Assembly: GCF_900090235.1 (NCBI RefSeq)
Contig: NZ_LT607750.1
Span: 3,546,501-3,610,500, forward strand
Length of the DNA stretch: 64,000 nt
Direction of reading: 5' to 3'
Origin: Micromonospora echinaurantiaca
GTDB taxonomy: Bacteria > Actinomycetota > Actinomycetes > Mycobacteriales > Micromonosporaceae
Position 1 is the stretch's first letter, and every line of letters begins with the position of its first letter. Below, in pieces: positions 57,725-64,000 of this stretch. The position numbers were made by a program, and so were the translations under genes. Below the pieces are notes generated by a model. It made no database searches, was not told where the DNA came from, and saw nothing but the letters and a program-made list of their open reading frames with translations.

Positions 57725-58440
57725 ACCGTCCGCTAGCGAGTTCCTTGAGGCGTGCATGCTGGCAGACCGACAAGCGGGCCGCGTTGAGGTCGCGCACCCG
57801 TTCGCCCCTGTTCCTGCAAATGCTCGGCGTGTGATCCAGATAGATCGAGATGTGGGACAGTGTCACGCACCTGAGGACAAGTCCGAATGCGCCGAACTGG
57901 TTTTCCATGCCATCGCGGTAGGCCCGGTACGCCTCGCCTTCGCGGCCGTGGAGTACCTTGCTGCCCGGGCCATGGCGCTGCTCCTGCAGGTTGCGCATCC
58001 GCCACATTTCCCGCCGGTACGCGGGATCCCGCCCAGGGTCATCACGTTCAGAGGCTTAGAATCCTGCCGTTGTACGCGATCGCCTTACCCAGGCCGTCGA
58101 TGGGCCCGTTGCGGTTGCAGCACCTCGATGGCGTCGTGGGCCGAGATCTCCCGAGTGTGGATAAATGCGATCACCCGCATGATATCCAGCAGCGTCAGGC
58201 AATCTTGTACCACATCGTGCGCGGCCATCGAGATAGCCGCAGTCGACGGTGGCATCGCTGCGCCACAGCTTGGTGTCGGGCAGATCGGCCAGCACCGGCC
58301 GATAGTCAACGCCGAGCAGCGTCACGAGCAGAAAGACTTTCGGAGTAGACGCCCGGGCCGCCAATGACCCGGTGCACGGCGGAGTGCGGCACCTCGAACA
58401 GCGGACCGATCTGCCGGAAGGTCACGTTGGTGCGTCATAA
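57725..58440 (-). pseudogene. Tn3-family transposase (TnpA) 3' remnant
   Basis: Minus-strand pieces of the DDE_Tnp_Tn3 domain: TPKVFLLVTLLGVDYRPVLA, DLPDTKLWRSD near 58290, MRVIAFIHTREISAHDAIEV near 58170 in another frame, then YRAYRDGMENQFGAFGLVLR and RVRDLNAARLSVCQHARLKE toward 57780. At least two frameshifts; the N-terminal ~700 residues, resolvase and terminal repeats are absent. Confidence 0.8.
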
Positions 58441-58593
58441 CACGGCCATCCGCAACACTCGATCCGACAGGTTCGAGGGTCACTGCCGGCCCGGCCGCGC
58501 GCTCGGCGGCCGGAGGTTGAGTTCGGCGGCGACCGGGGTGCCTTACCTTATCGAAGCTTGGGCTCGTCGCACTTCTGTTGGGCCTCGGTGTGA

Positions 58594-59552
58594 CTAGGCT
58601 GCCAGGGAGGTGTGGGCCGATAGTGGCCGAGGCCGCTTGGTGAGGAAGCGACCTCGGCCAGCGTCACGGATTCCTTTTAGAGTGGGCGTTTCACCAACTG
58701 CGGTCTAGATGCAGGTTAAGCTGGGAACCCTGACGTGATCGATCTCCGATCCGATCCCACAATGAGCGCCGTGGAGGACCATCCCTGGTTGCGGTAGGCA
58801 GTATGGTCATTGTTCACGCCGCTGACGGCGACGACATCCGAACGTAGATCCCCATCCATGTCGGCAAGCTTGAGGGGCCACAGTGCTCCGAACCCGCTGA
58901 CGAGTGCTTTGCGGTCCCAACCGACGATGACACCGCTGGAAGCGTTCCACCCCTGATTCCGATAGACCGTGAGGTCGTTGTTCGCACCACTTGCGGCTAC
59001 GAGGTCAGCGCGCCGGTCGCCATCGATGTCCGCGAAGTCAAACTCGAGCGGCCCTCCGAACCCACTGACGAGTGGCTTACGGTCCCAACCGACGATGACA
59101 CCGCTGGAAGCATTCCATCCCTGGTTGCGGTACACAGTAACGTCGTTGTTCGTGCCCGTGGTTGTGATCAAGTCGGCTCGCCGGTCGCCGTCGATGTCGG
59201 CGAATTTGAGGCCATTGAGCGAGCCAAACCCACTGACAAGCAGCTTACGGTCCCAGCCAACAATGACACCGTTGGCAGAATTCCATCCTTGATTACGATA
59301 CGCCGTAATGTCATTGTTGGGTCCACTCACCGAAATCAAATCCGCCCGACCATCCCCGTCGATATCGGCGAACGTGGTCCGAGATGCATCCCCGAACCCG
59401 CTGACAAGCGACTTACGATCCCAACCGACGATCACGCCACTGGAAGCGCTCCACCCCTGATTACGATACGCCGTGAGGTCGTTATTAGGGCCACTCACCC
59501 CGATAAGATCCGCCCGGCCATCTCCATCAATATCGGCATACTCCGCCTGCTC
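58594..59552. repeat. Long direct repeat, copy 2 (VCBS block plus terminator)
   Basis: Near-identical to 37529-38487 at constant spacing of 21,065 bases. Left of the block is Tn3 debris rather than IS701. Inside the gene, identity stops between the M23 domain and the first VCBS repeat. Confidence 0.95.
58624..58660. terminator. Hairpin downstream of the M23-VCBS gene
   Basis: Same hairpin as at 37559-37595: 15-base arms TGGCCGAGGCCGCTT and AAGCGACCTCGGCCA with one mismatch, about 55 bases beyond the stop. Confidence 0.65.
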
Positions 59553-60239
59553 TACAACGTTTGCATACCCACAATTGTTGCTGGTTCGATACTGCGTCGG
59601 AGACGGTGATCCGTCAACGTAGATTGGTCCAGTTCTCGCGCTACCATCGGTAGTAATGCCCGACGGGGAGCCGTCGAAGTATGATTCGACCTTGTCTCCG
59701 ACGCCGCGGGTTTTGTTCGGGTCGCGGGTGTCATCGAGCTGTTCGTAGTGCAGGTGCTCGACTTGCGTCGCGCCCGTCTTCCCGACATTGCCCAGGTGCT
59801 GACCTTGCGTCACTGACTGTCCGGTGGAGACGTTTGGCCAGGCAACAAAGTGCCCGTAGACCGTGACCCACCCGCCGCCATGGCTAATGATCACCCCATA
59901 GCCTAAGCCGCTCGCGGTACCTACCGATCCCGGAGGGGCTTGAGTGCCATCGCCCCACTTGCCATTCCAACCAGCCCAGATGACGGTACCGTCAGCTGAA
60001 GCCAGGATCGCTCGACCAGCGGTACCTCGGCCATCGTTGGCGAAGAAATCAATGTCATAGTCGTCATGCCCCTGATAGGTAGTTAGGCGCCAAGACTCGC
60101 CGCACGTAAAGGGAAGCTGGAAGTTGGGGCGCGGAGTCGTCGCGGCAAGGCTGGCCGAGGGCGCGGCGACAATGCCTGCCACGCCACTGATTATCACGAG
60201 GCCAATCGTGGCCAAGCTCCGGATACGTCTCAATCGCAT
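58716..60239 (-). CDS. Secreted M23-family metallopeptidase with five VCBS/FG-GAP repeats
   Basis: About 507 residues from ATG 60239, preceded by AAGGGAAC. Signal peptide (LATIGLVIISGVAGIVAAPS). Residues ~35-210 form a LytM/M23 domain: YQGHDDYDIDFFAND carries the first zinc His and Asp, GVIISHGGGWVTVYGHFVAW the catalytic His region, and VEHLHYEQLDD the HxH zinc motif. Five ~56-residue VCBS repeats follow, identical to those of the NlpC/P60-like protein at 37651 except for a K-to-R change ten residues from the end and a T-to-A at the junction. M23 enzymes cut peptidoglycan cross-bridges, so this is probably an exported wall hydrolase. The region upstream (60290-60345) is unusually AT-rich. Confidence 0.9.
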   Translation of the reverse strand: MRLRRIRSLATIGLVIISGVAGIVAAPSASLAATTPRPNFQLPFTCGESWRLTTYQGHDDYDIDFFANDGRGTAGRAILASADGTVIWAGWNGKWGDGTQAPPGSVGTASGLGYGVIISHGGGWVTVYGHFVAWPNVSTGQSVTQGQHLGNVGKTGATQVEHLHYEQLDDTRDPNKTRGVGDKVESYFDGSPSGITTDGSARTGPIYVDGSPSPTQYRTSNNCGYANVVEQAEYADIDGDGRADLIGVSGPNNDLTAYRNQGWSASSGVIVGWDRKSLVSGFGDASRTTFADIDGDGRADLISVSGPNNDITAYRNQGWNSANGVIVGWDRKLLVSGFGSLNGLKFADIDGDRRADLITTTGTNNDVTVYRNQGWNASSGVIVGWDRKPLVSGFGGPLEFDFADIDGDRRADLVAASGANNDLTVYRNQGWNASSGVIVGWDRKALVSGFGALWPLKLADMDGDLRSDVVAVSGVNNDHTAYRNQGWSSTALIVGSDRRSITSGFPA

Positions 60240-60369
60240 GATGAGGTTCCCTTCAAGGATTCGCAACATCCACGGAAAAGGCTTGACGGCGAACGTTTGA
60301 TGATCGTTTACTAATTTGATGAATTTAAATTATGCGCATTCAACCTTCCTCGGCAATGGATCGGTATGA

Positions 60370-60790
60370 TTTTGAAAAGGTCTGGTATTGCAGAGGTATA
60401 AGCAGTCCACAGTTGCACCGTTTGTAGAGCTCCTTGTCGAACACTGGTGGTCGACCGTCACGGCGCCGACCAGCAAGCCGGCCGCCGCAGACGCGGCAGC
60501 GTGCAGGGATCGTGTGTCCGAACGCGCGACGGCGCAGCTCGGCACAGATGGCCTTGGAGTCGTAGCCCTTGTCGGCGATGACGGGGCGGCCGACGCCGGC
60601 GCAGGCGAGATTGATTTTCGTGGTCAGTGCACCACGACTTCGACCGAGCGTGATCTTCCGGCTCGTCCGTTTCCCACCGCCACCCTCTCGCTCCGGCAGC
60701 ATGATGGTGCCACTCGGCGTCCGACAGCTCGTTAGGACGACCCACGCGCTGCAGCATCCAACGCCAAAGATTCCTGAAAGCACTGCCTAT
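60370..60790 (-). pseudogene. IS5-family transposase remnant (third type)
   Basis: The minus strand gives ITLGRSRGALTTKINLACAG, VIADKGYDSKAICAELRRRA and GHTIPARC, then RRDGRPPVFDKELYKRCNCG, typical of IS5 transposases carrying DKGYDSxAIRAELRRRGI. The N-terminus and the terminal Glu region are missing. Confidence 0.7.
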
Positions 60791-60889
60791 GTGTTCTGTC
60801 CATCACAGTTGGTGACAGGGCTGGGATCTTGGAGAGGTGAGGACCTCCGGGTGCGCTGGAGCTCGTCGAAGATGCCGCATCACCCGGGA

Positions 60890-61585
60890 GGTCCTCGTGC
60901 CCCACGCTGACGTACCCCTGACCGAACGAGGCAGGCTACGCCTTGCGCGCTGGCCTGGTCGATGACGACTGGCCGTTGCGACGGGCCGCGGAACGGTTCC
61001 AGATCAGTGTGAACACCGCGAAACGGTGGGCCGACCGGTACCGGGCCGAAGGGCCGCGAGTATCGCTGATCGTTCAGCCGCCCGCACGGGTTCCGAAGCG
61101 GACCCAGCCGCCGGTGAAGCGCAAGGCGCTGCACCTGTGGGTGAAGAAGCGGTGGAGCCTAGCCCGTATCACCGGCCGTCGACATTCCGGCCTCGAGATG
61201 GCGTACGTGATCCTGCGCCGTGCCGGGGGTCGGTCCCCCGCCTGGCGCAGCTCGACTGCGGCACCGGCCGCCCGGTGCACCGCTACGAACACGCTGGCCC
61301 CGGCGACCTGAACCATTGACGTCGAAAAACTCGGCCGCATTCTCTACGGCGGCGGCTGGCGCACCCAGGGCCCGCCGCCGGGGCGATCTGAACCGGACCG
61401 CCGCACCCGGACGTGCCACCGATGGGGCGGCACTAGGGTTGGCCACACGTTCCTGCACACCGCCCTGGAGGCATGGGTCTAGGCCTCCCCTACCTCTCCA
61501 CGCCGCACGCCGTAAAGCCCTGCCCGGCTGGCTACACGCCTATAATCACCATCGCCTTCGAACCGCACTAAGAGGTCCTAACTAT
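60890..61585 (+). pseudogene. IS481-family transposase, frameshifted
   Basis: The plus strand reads WPLRRAAERFQISVNTAKRW, ADRYRAEGPRVSLIVQPPAR, then shifted frames with TGRPVHRYEHAGPGDLNH and VEKLGRILYGGGWRTQG, and finally PGWLHAYNHHRLRTAL near 61530. The order matches IS481 from the helix-turn-helix to the C-terminus, with an internal deletion and at least three frames. Its 3' end abuts the IS5 remnant at 61569. Confidence 0.82.
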
Positions 61586-62400
61586 TTGAGCGTTGGAGTC
61601 GGCGCCAGCAGATGATGGCGCAGGCGAGGGTGAGGAAGGCTTCATGGATGCCGTCGCGGATCTCCCAGCGGATGCGCAGACGGCGGAACCAGTGCAGCAG
61701 GGCGATGGCCTGCTCGACGACCCACCGTCGGGTGCCGAGGCCGGAGCCGTGTGCGACGCCGCGTCGGGCAATGATTGGGGTGACGCCCTTGGCCCGCAGC
61801 TGACGGCGGTAGCAGTCGTAGTCGTAGCCGCGGTCGGCGTAGATCCGCTGCAGTCGCTGTCGTGGTCGATCGCGGACGCCCCTGATGGGCGGGACCTTGT
61901 CGACCAGGGGCATGAGCTGGGTGAGGTCTTGGCGGTTGCCGCCGGTCACGCTGGCGGCGAAGGGGGATGCCGCCCGCGTCGGTTATGACGTGGTGTTTCG
62001 AGCCTGGCTTGCGGCGGTCGACCGGGCTCGGACCGTATTGTGCCGCCCTTGAGCGCCCGCACTTGGGACCCGTCGATCACCGCCGGGACATGTCCAACTG
62101 CCCGACGGCCCGGAGTCTGCCGACCAGCACCTCGTGCAGCCGCTGCCACACGCCGGCGTCATTCCAGTCCCCGCAGCCTGCGCCAGCAGGTCATCCCCGA
62201 TCCGAACCCCCGTTCCTGGGGTAGGTACTCCCACGGGATTGCGGCGTGGAGCACGAACAGGATCCCGCACAACACTTTGCGGTCGCCCGGTGGTTTGCGG
62301 CCTGGGTAGCGGCGCCCGACGTGGAGGTCGGGGTGGCAGCAGCGGCGCGATCTCGGCCCAGAGTTCGTCCGAGACGATCCACGGCGGCTACTAACCCACC
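61569..62400 (-). pseudogene. IS5-family element (second type), frameshifted transposase
   Basis: Homologous to the 40757 element in opposite orientation: one end AGAGGTCCTAACTATTTG at 61569. Minus-strand pieces are LAQAAGTGMTPACGSGCTRC-type shifted N-terminal sequence, then GGNRQDLTQLMPLVDKVPPI, RIYADRGYDYDCYRRQLRAK, GVTPIIARRGVAHGSGLGTR, RWVVEQAIALLHWFRRLRIR (Glu) and EAFLTLACAIICWRRL. N-terminal frameshifts make it inactive. Confidence 0.82.
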
Positions 62401-63406
62401 AGACCGGTCCGCGAGGTTAGAAGGCACGACATCCATCGGGCGTCTTCGGACAGCATGAGATTAAATCGGTCCCGCAATCGATGACATGCGCACAGTTGGT
62501 TTGTTGGCAATCGCCCGCTCGTCATCAGCTTTGGTAGCCTGCCGCTGCTGGCTCATGCCAACTGTATCACAGCGGCCCCGGCAAATCCTGAAACTGAACA
62601 CGCGCAATGAAACTGGCGATCCGCGCAGTTCATTTCGACCGGTCAGGCAATAGTGGTGATTGAACTGGGCGACGATTTGCGCGGCCAAGTGGGTCACGCC
62701 AGTGACTCTCCTGCACACTTGTGGCCAAGTGCAGAGTAGGCCTCGCCCCCCCCTCTCCGCGAGCCCGACAATGCCAGGCCTCGGTGTGCTGCTCGCCTCA
62801 CATCCTTCAAAAAGGTATACGGAAGCCCGCTTGCTTGAGCGCGGTGGGGCGAGTCCGGGGGGTGACGTCGGCCCCACCGCGCAAACACTGATCTGAACCC
62901 TGAGCATCCCAGATCAGCCGGCCAGGACTTGAACCTGTCCTGTTCGGACTCTACGAGGAAACGCCTTCAACCTGGCTTCAACTGGCCTACAATTTGAGGA
63001 TCGGCAGCTCGGGACGCCGAGGCCATACGGGCCCTGCCCTCCTTCGCCCCCGGCCAGGTAGCAGAGAAGGTAGATCGTTCACGCCTGGCGAGCGCTCACG
63101 CGCCGGCTCCTTTAGTGCGTTACATCGGTGGCCGACCCTGCAGCGAGCAGTCGTTGTACCGCTTGCGCACGGAGCGGGCGAGCACTTGATGAGACGCTTG
63201 CCTGCCGGTCCGCGACGGCTTCGCCGGGGATCCGGCTGGCGCCGGTCATCCTGAGCGCGTCACGATCCTCATCGAGGCTAAGCCAGGAATGCCAACCCGC
63301 CATCTGAAACTCGTACCTCTGACGGGTGGATCGGGCGGGTCCTCATCCCCGAGCCGGATGCGTTCGACTAGCTTCGTAAGTGGATTCGGCGAGCGGGGAG
63401 TCGAGC
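62401..63406. other. Kilobase-scale gap at the right edge; no gene supported
   Basis: About 1 kb between the last IS and the GH15 gene. A minus-strand frame of ~148 codons at 62461-62907 exists but has no domain signature and ends in mixed-composition sequence. GGTTCAAGTCC on the minus strand near 62930 resembles a tRNA T-loop, but no cloverleaf can be completed. GGGGAG at 63395-63400 is the ribosome-binding site for the next gene. Confidence 0.4.
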
Positions 63407-64000
63407 ATGCAAGAATACCCGCCAATTGAGGACCATGGCCTCATCGGCGATCTGCAGACTGCCGCTCTGGTTACGCGTGACGGCACGGTCGACTGGTTTT
63501 GCGCGCCTCGGTTCGACTCCCCCAGCATCTTCGGCGCCCTTCTAGACCGGCGGCGGGGTGGCTACTTCGCAATCGCCCCGGACGGCGTGCGATACGTCTG
63601 CAAGCAACTCTACCTTCCCGACACACCTATTTTGATCACGCGATTCATCAGTGCCGACGGTGTCGCGGAAATTACAGACTTCATGCCCGTCACTGGCGAA
63701 CAACCAACCGACCAACATCGCTTAGTGCGTATGGTGCGGATGATACGGGGCAGTATGCGCTTCAAGGTGGAGTGCCGCCCTAGGTTCAACTACGGCCGCG
63801 ACCACCACGACCTATCCATCCAGTACGAGGGCTACATCTTTCGTGGCCCGTCCCTGACCTTGACTCTCAACCCCATCCGGCGAGTCCGGCGGCTGATTCG
63901 CGGGCAAGAAATCGACAGTAGCGGCGGCGACCTCGTCGGGTTTATCACCCTTAATGAAGGGGATGTAGGCGGGGCGGTCCTAGAAACGGCCGCAACCCAT
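63407..64000 (+). CDS. GH15-family glycosidase (glucoamylase/trehalase-like), partial
   Basis: The first 198 codons of a gene running off the right edge. The N-terminal beta-sandwich domain of GH15 is clear: YPPIEDHGLIGDLQTAALVT, RDGTVDWFCAPRFDSPSIFG, ALLDRRRGGYFAIAPD, then FISADGVAEITDFMPV. Actinobacterial members hydrolyse alpha-glucans or trehalose; the catalytic (alpha/alpha)6 barrel lies beyond the window. ATG at 63407 follows GGGGAG by six bases. Together with the amylo-alpha-1,6-glucosidase at 1088 it suggests a glucan-degrading locus bracketing the IS-rich island. Confidence 0.9.
   Translation, partial: MQEYPPIEDHGLIGDLQTAALVTRDGTVDWFCAPRFDSPSIFGALLDRRRGGYFAIAPDGVRYVCKQLYLPDTPILITRFISADGVAEITDFMPVTGEQPTDQHRLVRMVRMIRGSMRFKVECRPRFNYGRDHHDLSIQYEGYIFRGPSLTLTLNPIRRVRRLIRGQEIDSSGGDLVGFITLNEGDVGGAVLETAATH

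Noticed and set aside
60290..60345. AT-rich stretch upstream of the M23 gene as a replication origin or centromere-like site
   Set aside because: It is short, has no iterated repeats or DnaA-box-like clusters, and lies where a promoter is expected.
62461..62907. Minus-strand frame of ~148 codons as a hypothetical protein
   Set aside because: No ribosome-binding site, no domain and mixed composition; not enough to call a gene.
62880..62970. tRNA-like T-loop (GGTTCAAGTCC on the minus strand near 62930)
   Set aside because: No acceptor, D or anticodon arms could be assembled around it. It could be a tRNA-derived attachment-site scrap, but that is not supportable here.

Overview
The window reads as a chromosomal accessory region of a high-GC actinomycete. 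The secreted and regulatory gene families (AfsR/SARP regulators, CGNR zinc-finger proteins, DUF6924, CU044_5270, ECF42 sigma with a YCII partner, mycosin-like protease) fit the Micromonosporaceae or a close relative. That placement is inference from gene content; no rRNA or other marker gene is present.

Layout. The left edge (714-3139) holds a translationally coupled SCP2-domain gene and an amylo-alpha-1,6-glucosidase. The right edge (63407-64000) holds the start of a GH15 glucoamylase/trehalase-like gene. The roughly 60 kb between them is a patchwork of intact cargo genes and decayed insertion sequences. I count more than twenty IS or transposon remnants from at least ten families: IS5 (three or more types), IS481, IS110, ISL3, IS256, IS701, IS630, IS30, Tn3 and a DDE transposase of the NF041680 type. 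Only one element, the IS5-family copy at 43272-44324, has an uninterrupted transposase. Several ends are resolvable to the base, including an IS630 element nested in an older IS701 and an IS701 that landed on the stop codon of an MFS gene.

Cargo. 3.3-9.9 kb: an orphan AbiEii-like nucleotidyltransferase, a very GC-rich twin-nitroreductase SagB/ThcOx protein and a DUF6924 protein. 11.7-14.4 kb: a short AfsR-type regulator divergent from a CGNR protein. 17.2-22.9 kb: a tight minus-strand operon encoding a large secreted subtilase, an ECF sigma factor and a membrane-anchored CU044_5270 protein, ending in a strong hairpin. 27.8-32.5 kb: a PPOX flavoprotein, an Imm33-like protein and a full-length AfsR/STAND regulator with TPRs. 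35.0-39.2 kb: an MFS exporter convergent with a secreted NlpC/P60-like protein carrying five VCBS repeats. 41.7-42.8 kb: an orphan mycosin. 44.5-46.8 kb: a YCII-ECF42-DinB operon with a candidate ECF42 promoter. 47.6-57.7 kb: two VOC proteins, a DHFR-like protein, a third AfsR-type regulator, a GNAT acetyltransferase and a second CGNR protein. 58.6-60.2 kb: a secreted M23 peptidase with VCBS repeats.

The most striking observation is that the two secreted peptidoglycan-hydrolase-like proteins, 21 kb apart, have unrelated catalytic heads but share a nearly identical ~0.96 kb block covering all five VCBS repeats and the downstream terminator. This looks like recent head-swapping, duplication or gene conversion on a constant beta-propeller-like tail. 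Recurring themes are extracytoplasmic proteolysis and wall lysis (S8 subtilase, mycosin, NlpC/P60, M23) and multi-domain transcriptional control (three AfsR-type proteins, two ECF sigmas).
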